A stretch of DNA of 64,000 bases from Mucilaginibacter sp. (lineage in GTDB: Bacteria; Bacteroidota; Bacteroidia; Sphingobacteriales; Sphingobacteriaceae), in contig JAQBOM010000012.1 in the NCBI GenBank assembly GCA_028288025.1, positions 1 through 64,000 of the forward strand. Reading direction: 5' to 3'. Every line of letters begins with the position of its first letter. The stretch's first letter is position 1. Made by a program: the position numbers and the translations under genes. Below are positions 54,839 through 64,000 of this stretch, in pieces. Under the pieces are notes generated by a model. That model was not told the origin of the DNA, did no database searches, and saw only the letters and a list, made by a program, of their open reading frames with translations.

Positions 54839-55060
54839 CAGTGAGCAGTTTGCAGTTGTTTGATTTTAAGTCTTCTGCAAATGCGAGGACTATTCACAAA
54901 TAATATTGTTTATAAAGGCATTCACGACGCTGCGCCGTTTAGGCGAGGCAAACAAATCTTCCGGACTTTACTGACTTTCCCGACTAAAACTAACATCCAA
55001 TCTTTAACCTCCAATCTCCATTTTTTTTTTTACACTTGTAAATAAACTATTAACCTGATT

Positions 55061-55765
55061 ATGCAGAGATATACAGGTCAAAAACGAATATTGGTCGCAA
55101 CCGACTGTATTATTTTCGGATTTGACGGATGGAATTTAAAACTGTTGCTGGTGCAGCGTAATATCGAACCCGAGAAGGATAAATGGAGCCTGATGGGGGG
55201 CTTTATTCAGCCGTCCGAAACACCGGAAGACGCTGCCAATCGTGTGCTGGAACTACGTACCGGTTTAAAAAATGTATACATGGAGCAATTCCAGGTATTT
55301 GGCAAGCCCGACCGCGACCCTGTAGAGCGTACATTATCCATAGCTTATTTTGCGCTGATCGACATTCATCAGTATGAAAAGCAGATCAGTGACGAATATC
55401 ATGCCGAGTGGTTCTTGTTAAAAGATATGCCCGAACTGATATTTGACCACGTCGAAATGGTCAAGTTTGCCCAGCGGCAGCTGCGCTATAAAGCTGCTTT
55501 GCACCCTATTTTATTTCAGCTGCTGCCCGAAAAATTTACTATCCCGCAGCTGCAGGCGCTTTACGAAGGGGTATATGATACTACGTTCGATGACCGCAAC
55601 TTTAGCCGCAAATTATTGTCGACCGGGTTGCTGGTTAAACTGGCCGAAAAAGATAAAGTTTCGTCAAAAAAAGGCGCCTTCTATTACAAGCTGGACCAAT
55701 CGCACTATGCCGAGAATTTTGGAAAGTTTTTAAACCTGGTACCAAACCCGGATAAATTTTTTTAA
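55061..55765 (+). CDS. Nudix-related transcriptional regulator (NrtR/AraR type)
   Basis: 234 residues: Nudix domain (about 1-150) and a C-terminal winged helix (LPEKFTIPQLQALYEGVYDTTFDDRNFSRKLLS, about 160-230). The Nudix box keeps the first Gly and Glu (GGFIQPSE) but the catalytic REXXEE is replaced by RVLELR, so hydrolysis is not expected and the domain is presumably a ligand sensor. Regulators of this type in Bacteroidetes control sugar or NAD metabolism genes. No obvious target gene adjoins; a candidate site could be in the 220-bp region upstream. Confidence 0.85.
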   Translation: MQRYTGQKRILVATDCIIFGFDGWNLKLLLVQRNIEPEKDKWSLMGGFIQPSETPEDAANRVLELRTGLKNVYMEQFQVFGKPDRDPVERTLSIAYFALIDIHQYEKQISDEYHAEWFLLKDMPELIFDHVEMVKFAQRQLRYKAALHPILFQLLPEKFTIPQLQALYEGVYDTTFDDRNFSRKLLSTGLLVKLAEKDKVSSKKGAFYYKLDQSHYAENFGKFLNLVPNPDKFF

Positions 55766-55927
55766 AATAGTATCGTAGCGTATTTAATATTATGTTTTGA
55801 CTAGTAATCGAGGCTTCGCCAATCATATATTTTTTTCGTACTATCATATTTCATTCAAAGCTTTATGTATTTTTAAAGGTTGTTCCTGTAGTTTATAACT
55901 AATGGGGATATAATACGGTCGAGTAGG

Positions 55928-58900
55928 GTGAAAATATTTGTACGTTTAGTAACAGTAATAGCCATTTTAGTTTGTTGCACGCTTACAGCGCGCGCCCAAA
56001 ACACTACTAACAGCGGAACAGAATTCTGGACGGCCTATATGCTTCATAACAACGGAGTAAGCACTGTTGGGGATGGTACTGATAACAGAAGCCTGATGAG
56101 CTTGTATATCACTGCTGCTGTTAACACGTCAGGCACTGTTACCATAGCAGACGGAAGTTTCGCGTCAATTCCCTTTAACGTTACCGCTAACCAGGTAACT
56201 ATTGTAACCATACCGCCGCCGGCTTTTTTAAATTCAGCCGGGGTTGCTGATAAAGGTATACACATTGTTTCGTTAAAAGCGGTGGCTATCTATGCGCATA
56301 TTTATGCCAATTCTGTTTCGGGAGCTACTTTATTATTGCCTGTAAGTACCCTGGGGAAGGATTATTTTTCGATCAATTACAAGCAGCGGTCAAATGCCGC
56401 CAAAAATAATCCCGGATACTCAGCTTTTATAGTTATAGCCACTGAGGACAATACAACCGTCCAGGTAAAACCAACAGCCGTTCTGCTTGATGGTCATTCG
56501 GCTGGGTCGACCTTTACATTGAACTTAAAAAAGGGAGAGTTATACCAGGCTTTAGCTGATAGCGACCTTACAGGATCCGCCATTACTTCGGTCAATTCAG
56601 CTACGGGCGGCTGCACGCGTATAGCCGTATTTTCGGGCAGTTCAAGGATCAACATAGGTTGTACTACCGGGTACAATACTTCCGACAATCTTTTTCAGCA
56701 AGTTTACCCTACGGCGTCATGGGGGAAAAATTATATTACCGTGCCTCTTTCATCGAGGAATTATGATGTGTTCAGAATTGTATTGAGCGACCCGGCCGCC
56801 ACTGTCGATCCGAATGTGAAATTGAACGGGGCGGTTGTACCGTCAGCACTTTTTGCGAACGGCTATTATGAGTTTTCGTCGCAGCAGCCGAATGTCATTA
56901 CTGCCGATCAGCCGATACAGGTTGTTCAATATGCCGTTACCGAAGACAATACAATAGGTTGTGGAGTGTTTAAAGATGACATAGGCGACCCGGAAATGAT
57001 TTTTTTAAACCCTTTGGAACAAACACTTGACCATGTGACCCTGTATTCAACGGGTAACTATAAAATAGTTAACAGTTTTATTAATGTGGTGCTAAAAACC
57101 AGCGCGGTTCCTACATTTAAACTTGATGGTGTTCCATATCTCAATTTTACCCCGGTTCCGGCCAACCCCACATATTCTTATGCCGCGATAGCCGTTCAGC
57201 ATGGCCCGCAGGATGTACAGGTGTCATCGGGAAGCCAGGGCACGCATACCCTAAGTGCTGGCGATGGTTTTAATGCGATTGCCTACGGTTTTGGCCAGGC
57301 CGAATCGTACGGCTATGCCGCCGGAACTAATCTTCAAAATCTGAATGAAAATATAGCTTTAACGAGCGCGGTCAATGATACAGCCATCCAGGTTAATGGC
57401 TGTATTGGGGTAAACTATAAACTGCAGTTAACCTTGCCATACCAAACAACCAATATTGTGTGGGACCTTAAAGACGGAACGACATATACAGATAGTAACC
57501 CAAAGGTAATATCAACGGTAACAAATGGAACCCAAACTTTATATAAATACCAGTATTATAAAACAGTAAATTATATAAAGCCGGGCGATACTTCTGTTGT
57601 GGCGACGGTTTTTGACCCCGTTGCCGGTACCTGCGGAAATACTGAGGCCATAGAATTTGACTTTAATATTTCGGCGCCACCCGTCGCCAATTTTAGCATG
57701 AGCAGCGCGTGTTTAACTGATTCGACACAGTTTGCTGATAAAACAAATGCAGCCGGCAGTTTGATTAAAACGTGGTTATGGGATTTTGGCGACAATACGA
57801 CTTCGATACTGCAAAACCCAAAACACCTTTATGCTAAGCCGGGCAGTTATAAAGTAACCCTGTCTGTTGCAAACGTAAACGGCTGCGGAACAGACACGTC
57901 GCGGCTGATTTTTGTAAATCACAAGCCTATTGCTAATTTCACTATGTCAACCCCTGCTTGCGTGGGCAAAGCCATCACTTTTACCGATCAGTCAACCTCA
58001 GCCGACGGTAAGATAATAGAATGGATATGGACCTACGGCGACGGGAAAAGCGATACGCTGGCCAATAATAAACCGGTTAATCATATTTATGGTAATGCAG
58101 GAACAGATTCTGTTAAACTAATGGTGCTTACCGATAGGGGCTGTTCAAACGTCACACCTGTGCAGGTAATTACTGTTAATCCTGCCCCGGTGGTCGATTT
58201 TAGTTTACCCGATGTATGCCTGAATGATGCCTTTGCACAATTTACCGATAAAAGTACCATTGCCGATCATACAGAGCCGGGTTTTACTTATTTGTGGGAT
58301 TTTGGTGATCAAAACGCAAAGGCCGCAAATCCTAATACATCGACCCTTCAAAACCCGGCCCATAAATATACCCAGGTCGGAAATTATAATGTAACGTTAA
58401 CCGTGCAGTCGGCAAGCGGGTGTGTTTTTTCGAAAACCCAGCCATTTACAGTAAACGGCGATATTCCGATTGCCGCTTTTTCGGTGGTTAACAACAATAA
58501 TTTATGCAGTATAAATGACGTTGTCTTCCAGGACCAGTCGACGGTAAACTTTGGTAATATCACCAAAGTGGTTTGGTATTTCGATTATAATAATAATCCG
58601 CAAAACACAATTGTTTTTATTAAAGACAGTTTACCCGTCAGTCGTTTATATCATCACAACTACGGCATATTTAATGCCCCTGCCACTAAATCCTATTTGG
58701 TAAAAATGGATGTCTATTCAGGCATAACCTGCGTTAGTTCAACACAGCAAAATATTACCATAAAAGCCAATCCATTTGTCACATTATCCGCTCTGGGGCC
58801 GATGTGTCAAAATGATCAGCCGGTGCAGGTTATTGAAAATACAAATGGCTTTACAGGATCCCGCATATTCACAGGCCCCGGTATATCATCAGCCGGCCTG

Positions 58901-59506
58901 TTTAACCCGGCAATAGCCGGGGCCGGCACATTCACCATAAACTATACTTTTACCGCGCAAAACGGGTGTGATTATTCAACCAGCCAGCAAGTTATCGTGA
59001 GGCCGGCGCCAACAGTTTCGGCCGGGCCGGATTTTTTTATGCTTGAAGGGAGCTCTGAAAAAATTAAAGCCACGGCCAGCGGTGATAATCTTACCTATAA
59101 ATGGTTTCCATCGACGGGGCTCGACCACGATGATATATTAAACCCTATTGTAACACCAACGATCAACACGACGTATAGGCTGGTAGTTACCAATTCCGAA
59201 GGCTGTTCCGCAGCTGGTGATGTAAATGTGAGCGTTTTGAAATACCCCGTTATCCCTAACACTTTTACGCCAAACGGCGATGGTATAAATGATACCTGGA
59301 ACATTCTTTACCTGAACAGTTACCCCGGGAATACCATGGAAATATTTGACCGGTACGGAAAGAAAGTGTTTTCTTCCATTGGTTATGCAACTCCGTGGGA
59401 TGGAACATACAACGGTGCTGTTTTACCGTCGGGAACTTTTTATTACGTGATCAATCCTAAAAACGGCCGCAAAGTTATAGCCGGAAGCGTAACCATTGTG
59501 AGATAA
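55928..59506 (+). CDS. large secreted PKD-domain protein with T9SS type B sorting domain
   Basis: 1192 residues from a GTG start. Signal peptide (FVRLVTVIAILVCCTLTARAQ). The N-terminal region (about 25-480) begins NSGTEFWTAYMLHNN and resembles IgGFc-binding-type domains. From about 590 come PKD domains, each with WxFGD (WLWDFGDN, YLWDFGDQ), separated by short beta stretches. Residues about 1105-1192 form the CHU_C gliding-motility-associated C-terminal domain: IPNTFTPNGDGINDTWNI, MEIFDRYGKKVFSS, and the end SVTIVR. This directs secretion and surface attachment through the type IX system. It sits 49 bp before another giant secreted protein. Confidence 0.92.
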   Translation: MKIFVRLVTVIAILVCCTLTARAQNTTNSGTEFWTAYMLHNNGVSTVGDGTDNRSLMSLYITAAVNTSGTVTIADGSFASIPFNVTANQVTIVTIPPPAFLNSAGVADKGIHIVSLKAVAIYAHIYANSVSGATLLLPVSTLGKDYFSINYKQRSNAAKNNPGYSAFIVIATEDNTTVQVKPTAVLLDGHSAGSTFTLNLKKGELYQALADSDLTGSAITSVNSATGGCTRIAVFSGSSRINIGCTTGYNTSDNLFQQVYPTASWGKNYITVPLSSRNYDVFRIVLSDPAATVDPNVKLNGAVVPSALFANGYYEFSSQQPNVITADQPIQVVQYAVTEDNTIGCGVFKDDIGDPEMIFLNPLEQTLDHVTLYSTGNYKIVNSFINVVLKTSAVPTFKLDGVPYLNFTPVPANPTYSYAAIAVQHGPQDVQVSSGSQGTHTLSAGDGFNAIAYGFGQAESYGYAAGTNLQNLNENIALTSAVNDTAIQVNGCIGVNYKLQLTLPYQTTNIVWDLKDGTTYTDSNPKVISTVTNGTQTLYKYQYYKTVNYIKPGDTSVVATVFDPVAGTCGNTEAIEFDFNISAPPVANFSMSSACLTDSTQFADKTNAAGSLIKTWLWDFGDNTTSILQNPKHLYAKPGSYKVTLSVANVNGCGTDTSRLIFVNHKPIANFTMSTPACVGKAITFTDQSTSADGKIIEWIWTYGDGKSDTLANNKPVNHIYGNAGTDSVKLMVLTDRGCSNVTPVQVITVNPAPVVDFSLPDVCLNDAFAQFTDKSTIADHTEPGFTYLWDFGDQNAKAANPNTSTLQNPAHKYTQVGNYNVTLTVQSASGCVFSKTQPFTVNGDIPIAAFSVVNNNNLCSINDVVFQDQSTVNFGNITKVVWYFDYNNNPQNTIVFIKDSLPVSRLYHHNYGIFNAPATKSYLVKMDVYSGITCVSSTQQNITIKANPFVTLSALGPMCQNDQPVQVIENTNGFTGSRIFTGPGISSAGLFNPAIAGAGTFTINYTFTAQNGCDYSTSQQVIVRPAPTVSAGPDFFMLEGSSEKIKATASGDNLTYKWFPSTGLDHDDILNPIVTPTINTTYRLVVTNSEGCSAAGDVNVSVLKYPVIPNTFTPNGDGINDTWNILYLNSYPGNTMEIFDRYGKKVFSSIGYATPWDGTYNGAVLPSGTFYYVINPKNGRKVIAGSVTIVR

Positions 59507-59555
59507 AAATGAAATATTTGCCTATATTCCGCCTCCAAAGAGCGACCCCTGGCCT

Positions 59556-62500
59556 ATGATAAGATGTCTGCGTTTGATGGGTATAATAATGTGTCTTTTT
59601 TCGGCACATTACAATTTATGGGCGCAAGCCAACCAAACGGTCACCAATGGTTCAGCCGTATCAGCAGTTACTTTTCCAGGAACGGGCTGTGTTTATAACT
59701 GGGTGAATAGCAACCCCGGCATAGGCCTGCCGACAAGCGGTACGGGTAATATATCTTCTTTTACCGCTGTGAATAATACGAATACCCCCATTACGGCTAC
59801 CATTACAGCTACGCCGGTAGCCTCGGGGTTTGCGTATATTGCCAATGCCGGATCCAACAATGTTTCGGTAATAGATATTGCCGTTAATGCTGTCATAGCG
59901 ACCATTCCCTTAGGGGTGGCACCTACAAATGTTTCCGTAAGTTCCAATGGAAGCCGGGTGTATGTTTCAAACAAGGGGTCATCATCGGTATCAGTTATTG
60001 ATCCGGCTACCAATACGGTTATTTCAACAATTCCTGTAGGCTCTGGCCCCGGGGGCCTAATGGGCACGCCCAGGGGTGATAAGTTATATGTTGCAAATTC
60101 AAATGATGGTACAGTATCGGTGATTAAAACACCCGGCAATACAGTACAATCAGTTATCCCGGTAGGGATGCAACCTGCCGGCCTGGTTGTTAGCCCGGAC
60201 GGAAGCACGGTATATGTGACAAATTATGGTGACGGTACTGTTTCGGTGATCAGCACCGCATCTGATATTGTAATAGGCACGATTTCAATAGGGATACACC
60301 CGGTTGGCATTGCGATCAGTCCGGATGGAAATCAGTTGTATGTTTCCAATGGTTCTAATTATTTATCGATCGTTAATGCCTTAACTTACGCGGTAACAGC
60401 GAAAATTCAGTTGGATATCTCTTATCAGATCGATCCGACAGGGGTGGCTGCCAGCCCCGACGGAAAGTTTGTATATGTTGCCGACTCACATGGCTATTCC
60501 GTGGCGATTATTGCCGTTAACGCACAGGCAATATTTTCATTTGTCAGATTGCCGTACAGCAGCCCTTATGGACTGGAGGTTAGTCCCGATAATAGTAAGG
60601 TATATGTAGTTAACAATGAAGGCTTCGTATCTGTTGTCGATGTTGCTAATGCTACGTCTTCCTCCCCTGTGTCCGCATCTGTCAGAGTAGGGAATATTCC
60701 GCAATCATTCGGCAATTTTTTATTACCCGGCCCTGTTTGCACTGGTACCCCTGTCACATTTACAATAACTGTAAACCCATCGCCGAATGCCAAACCTCCC
60801 ACTATCGCAGCTACCAGTACCACAGGCAATATCTCCGCCTGCATGGGTACAGCTTCCGCAAACCCGGGCATTCTGCAATTCGCTGTATCGGGCAGCGGCC
60901 TATCCGGGAATATCACGGCAACCGCACCCGCCGGTTTTGAAGTGTCATTAACTGCAACAGGCGGCTTCGCCAATAGTGTTTTGCTTAACCAGTCAGCCGG
61001 CTCAGTAGGCAATGTGGTTGTATATGTCCGTTCGGCCGCCTCTGCACCGGCCGGCAATATATTCGGTAATGTTGTATTGACATCCGCTGGGGCGACTACC
61101 CAAACCATACCAGTAACCGGTATAGTAAACACGTTGCCAACGATAGCGCCTGTATCAAGTCAAACCCTGGCAAGCGGCACTGTTACTACTGGAATCACTT
61201 TTGCCGGTACGGCAAATACCTTTACCTGGTTAAATGATACGCCGGGAATAGGTTTAGCTGCCAGCGGCACGGGTAATATTCCCGCATTTACAGCTGTGAA
61301 CACCACCAGTAGCGCCATAACAGCAACAATTACGGCCACACCTCGATCCTCCGGGTTTGCCTATATAGTAAGCGACAATAATACTGTTTCGGTCGTGAAC
61401 ACCATCACTAATTCCATCATAGCCACGATACCCGTGGGCACCAACCCTGTTGGTGTATCCGTAAGCGCCGATGGCAGCCGCGTATATATCACGAATTCGC
61501 TATCGAATACTGTTTCTGTTATTAATACTGCAACGAATGCCGTTATAGCCACAGTGCCGGCAGGTATAAACCCATTTGGCATATCTGTAAGCCCTGATGG
61601 CGGCAGGGTGTATGTAGCCAATTCTATTTCAAACACGGTCTCGGTAATTAATGCCGCAACCAATACAGTAACAGCTACCATCCCCGTGGGTCAATTCCCT
61701 ATTGGCATATCGGTTAGCCCGGATGGCTCCAGCGTGTATGTGACCAATGCCGTTGCTAATTCCATTTCTGTGATCAACACCGCGACCCAGGCAGTTACAG
61801 CTACAATTATAGTGGGTTCCGAAACCTACGGCGTTGCATTCAGCCCTGACGGCAGCAGGGCGTATGTTTCAAATTCCCGGGGAAATGCGGTCTCGGTAAT
61901 TAATACCGCAACCAATTTGGTAATCGCCACAATACCGGTTGGTACATACCCCACCGGTATTTCAGTGAGCCCCGATGGGACGCGGGTGTATGTGGCAAAT
62001 TTACAGTCAAGCAATATTTCAGTAATTAATGCCGTAACCAATACCGTAACAGCTTCAATAGCCGGCGCAACACCAATAGGTGTGTCGGTAAGCGCTGATG
62101 GCAGCCTGTTGTACGTAACGAATGAAGGGTCGGGCGATGTTTCAGCGATCAGCACTGCAAGCAACGCGGTGGTCTCCACCTGCCATATCGGTAAGGTAGC
62201 TGATTCCTTTGGCAACTTTGTTACGGGAGGTGTAAGTTGCAGCGGCATACCAACTAAATTTACCATTACAGTAAACCCTATCCCAATCTTGCCAGCCATT
62301 ATCACCACCACCCCCGCCACGGGCAATATTTCCGCCTGTGCTGGTACAGCCTCGGCAAGCCCTGACATCCGTCAATTCACGGTGTCGGGCAGTAACCTAA
62401 CCGGTGATATTACCACAACCGCGCCTGCCGGTTTTGAGGTGTCATTAGCCCCGGGCAGCGGCTTTGCTAATAGCGTTGTACTTAACCAATCCGGCGGGTC

Positions 62501-64000
62501 GGTAAGTAATGTTGTTGTGTATGCGCGTTCGGGCAGTGCTGCGCCGGCAGGCAATATATCTGGTAATGTGGTGCTTACTTCCGCGGGCGCAGCCACCCAA
62601 AATGTAAAGGTAACCGGCAGGATAAATCTCTTGCCTGCGATAAATAGTGTAGCCAGCCAGGCTTTCAATAGTGGTACGACTACAACGGCAATTATTTTTC
62701 CGGGTACGGCCAGCGGTATTAACTGGGTTAATGATACACCCGGCATTGGCCTTGCAGCAAGCGGCAGCGGTAACATACCGCCTTTCACCGCGATAAACAT
62801 CAGCAACAGCCCGGTGACCGCCACTGTTACGGCTATCCCGGTTTCCTCTGAGTTTGCTTATGTGGCAAATATCAATTTAAATACCCTCTCGGTTATTAAT
62901 ATCCAAACCAATCAGGTGCAATCTACTATAACGGTCGGGTTTCACCCATATGGTCTTTTGGTAAGTCCCGATGGCAGCCGGATGTATGTGACAAATAACG
63001 GTTCAAATACTGTTTCGGTGATCAATATTATAACCAATACGTTAATAACTACGATTCCGGTGGGTCAAAACCCTTATGGCCTGGCGGGAAGCCCCGATGG
63101 TACCCGGATATACGTGACCAACGGCGGTTCAAATAATATATCGGTGATCAATACTGCCTCTAACATGGTAATAGCGACAACAAGCGTGGGCCAAAACCCC
63201 CGTGATGTATCGGTAAGCCCTGATGGCACTGTGTTGTATGTGACGAACTACTATGATGGCACTGTGTCAGTGATCAATGCAATAACCAACGCGGTATCCA
63301 CCATTGTGGTAGGCACGAGCCCCGATGCAGTAGCGGTGAGCCCTGACGGCAGCCGGGTGTATGTAACCAATTATTTTTCTTCCAATGTTTCAGTGATCAA
63401 TACTGTAACTAACGCGGTGATAGCTACAATCGCGGTGAAACCAAACCCTGCCGGCATAGCTTTAACCTCTGATGGCAGCCGCATGTATGTTGTAAATACA
63501 AGTTCAAATACGGTAACTGTGATCAATACCGCAACCAACGCGGTAGTAGCTACAATCGTCGTGGGCTTACAACCTTTTGGCGTATCAGTAAGCGCTGATG
63601 GCAGCAGGTTGTATGTAACAAGCACCAATGATGGTACTGTTTCTGTGATCAATACCGCTACAAATGGGGTAACAACCACGATCACAAGTGGATTATTTCC
63701 CAGTTCATTCGGCGCCTTTGTTACCGGGGGAAGAGCCTGCGGCGGCATGCCCATTACTTTTACTATTACGGTAAATCCCGCGCCGACCATCATAGCCGGT
63801 ACGGTAACAGGCGTTATTTCTGCCTGTGCGGGCACAGCGTCTGCAAGCCCTAATATTCAGCAATTTACCGTTTTAGGGGCCAACTTAACCAGAGACATTA
63901 CCGTAAATGCGCCGTCAAACTTTGAAATATCTCTTTCGGCAAACAGTGGTTACAGCAATAACGTTATCCTTATTCAAACCGCAGGGACTGTGAATAAGGT
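59556..64000 (+). CDS. giant secreted multi-propeller protein, 3' end outside the window
   Basis: Open frame of more than 1480 codons, running off the window. Signal peptide (MIRCLRLMGIIMCLF...WAQ). Three modules of about 500 residues, with the PGIGL motif at 59718, 61245 and 62742. Each has a beta domain (PGIGLxxSGTGNI, TITATP), a seven-bladed propeller of YVTN blades (VYVTNxxxNTVSVINTATNxVIATIPVG, SPDGSR), then a Cys-bearing domain (CxGxPxxFTITVNP, ISACxGTAS) and an APAGFEVSL-type domain (missing or cut in module 3). YVTN propellers are found in surface and cell-cell adhesion proteins. It probably uses T9SS, as does the gene 49 bp upstream, but no sorting domain is visible. Confidence 0.88.
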   Translation, partial: MIRCLRLMGIIMCLFSAHYNLWAQANQTVTNGSAVSAVTFPGTGCVYNWVNSNPGIGLPTSGTGNISSFTAVNNTNTPITATITATPVASGFAYIANAGSNNVSVIDIAVNAVIATIPLGVAPTNVSVSSNGSRVYVSNKGSSSVSVIDPATNTVISTIPVGSGPGGLMGTPRGDKLYVANSNDGTVSVIKTPGNTVQSVIPVGMQPAGLVVSPDGSTVYVTNYGDGTVSVISTASDIVIGTISIGIHPVGIAISPDGNQLYVSNGSNYLSIVNALTYAVTAKIQLDISYQIDPTGVAASPDGKFVYVADSHGYSVAIIAVNAQAIFSFVRLPYSSPYGLEVSPDNSKVYVVNNEGFVSVVDVANATSSSPVSASVRVGNIPQSFGNFLLPGPVCTGTPVTFTITVNPSPNAKPPTIAATSTTGNISACMGTASANPGILQFAVSGSGLSGNITATAPAGFEVSLTATGGFANSVLLNQSAGSVGNVVVYVRSAASAPAGNIFGNVVLTSAGATTQTIPVTGIVNTLPTIAPVSSQTLASGTVTTGITFAGTANTFTWLNDTPGIGLAASGTGNIPAFTAVNTTSSAITATITATPRSSGFAYIVSDNNTVSVVNTITNSIIATIPVGTNPVGVSVSADGSRVYITNSLSNTVSVINTATNAVIATVPAGINPFGISVSPDGGRVYVANSISNTVSVINAATNTVTATIPVGQFPIGISVSPDGSSVYVTNAVANSISVINTATQAVTATIIVGSETYGVAFSPDGSRAYVSNSRGNAVSVINTATNLVIATIPVGTYPTGISVSPDGTRVYVANLQSSNISVINAVTNTVTASIAGATPIGVSVSADGSLLYVTNEGSGDVSAISTASNAVVSTCHIGKVADSFGNFVTGGVSCSGIPTKFTITVNPIPILPAIITTTPATGNISACAGTASASPDIRQFTVSGSNLTGDITTTAPAGFEVSLAPGSGFANSVVLNQSGGSVSNVVVYARSGSAAPAGNISGNVVLTSAGAATQNVKVTGRINLLPAINSVASQAFNSGTTTTAIIFPGTASGINWVNDTPGIGLAASGSGNIPPFTAINISNSPVTATVTAIPVSSEFAYVANINLNTLSVINIQTNQVQSTITVGFHPYGLLVSPDGSRMYVTNNGSNTVSVINIITNTLITTIPVGQNPYGLAGSPDGTRIYVTNGGSNNISVINTASNMVIATTSVGQNPRDVSVSPDGTVLYVTNYYDGTVSVINAITNAVSTIVVGTSPDAVAVSPDGSRVYVTNYFSSNVSVINTVTNAVIATIAVKPNPAGIALTSDGSRMYVVNTSSNTVTVINTATNAVVATIVVGLQPFGVSVSADGSRLYVTSTNDGTVSVINTATNGVTTTITSGLFPSSFGAFVTGGRACGGMPITFTITVNPAPTIIAGTVTGVISACAGTASASPNIQQFTVLGANLTRDITVNAPSNFEISLSANSGYSNNVILIQTAGTVNK

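Noticed and set aside
54839..55060. GTCAGTTAGCAGTGAGCAGT and CCAATCTTTAACCTCCAATC type stretches before the Nudix regulator
   Set aside because: They look like simple low-complexity repeats common in this group's intergenic DNA; too degenerate to define a unit or an operator.
59693..63835. Long minus-strand ORFs in the multi-propeller gene
   Set aside because: They are shadows of the plus-strand frame, which is open throughout, starts with a signal peptide and has YVTN repeats; the minus products are Pro/Thr/Val-rich with no domain.
1..64000. CRISPR arrays, tRNA genes, phage or insertion-sequence genes
   Set aside because: I looked for spaced direct repeats, tRNA cloverleaf cores, integrases and transposases and found none; the tandem repeats present are all within coding genes or are short intergenic palindromes.

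Overview
The window looks like chromosomal DNA of a Bacteroidota species, most likely family Sphingobacteriaceae (Mucilaginibacter- or Pedobacter-like). Grounds: a type IX secretion (T9SS) type B sorting domain closes the 55928-59506 protein, candidate promoters match the Bacteroidetes TTTG / TAnnTTTG pattern, and several families are typical of the group (Nudix-type winged-helix regulators, UMF1-type MFS, poly-HAMP hybrid kinases, large secreted PKD and beta-propeller proteins). The assignment is inference from gene content; no tRNA, 16S or 23S gene is present to confirm it.

Layout. 1-400: two tandem 5S rRNA-like units, each with its own terminator, carrying palindromic insertions and an unrecognisable 5' strand of helix I. 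580-12000: mainly housekeeping genes: an acyl-ACP desaturase, an aldo/keto reductase, the ClpC unfoldase, the ABC-F factor EttA, an M13 metallopeptidase, a YkuK-type RNase H-fold protein, and a few unknown or exported proteins. 12000-27750: an exopolysaccharide locus with outer-membrane export lipoprotein (OPX), BY-kinase co-polymerase (PCP), a Wzx-like flippase, two tandem paralogous Wzy-like membrane proteins, three glycosyltransferases, a YdjC/ChbG-type deacetylase, a parallel beta-helix protein, a WecG/TagA/CpsF (GT26) glycosyltransferase and GDP-mannose 4,6-dehydratase. It reads as a Wzx/Wzy-type pathway, but no initiating phosphoglycosyl transferase of the WcaJ type is visible.

27887-32770: an MFS transporter, an exported DinB-fold protein, a 14-TPR exported protein and a PAS-HisKA protein with no ATPase domain. 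33032-43813: a signalling island of three very large or composite proteins: a CheB-CheR-PAS-PAS-histidine kinase fusion, a REC-histidine kinase, and an 1890-residue poly-HAMP-GAF-kinase with three receiver domains whose HAMP array is a 276-bp tandem repeat in DNA. 44151-49467: an alpha/beta hydrolase, a CDGSH protein, and a TesA-like / YbbP-like / YbbA-like group that corresponds to the E. coli tesA-ybbA-ybbP neighbourhood. 49729-55765: an acetyltransferase, a small coiled-coil protein translationally coupled to a DinB protein, a heterodimeric ABC exporter with one degenerate ATP site, and a Nudix-fold regulator with a broken Nudix box.

55928-64000: two large secreted surface proteins. The first has an IgGFc-binding-like N-terminus, PKD domains and a T9SS type B sorting domain. 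The second runs off the window end as an open frame of more than 1480 codons. It is built of roughly 500-residue modules, each with a seven-bladed YVTN beta-propeller flanked by Cys-bearing beta domains; three propellers are visible. The least conventional features are the 5S-like units with palindromes, the tri-propeller protein, the duplicated polymerase genes and the poly-HAMP signalling island.
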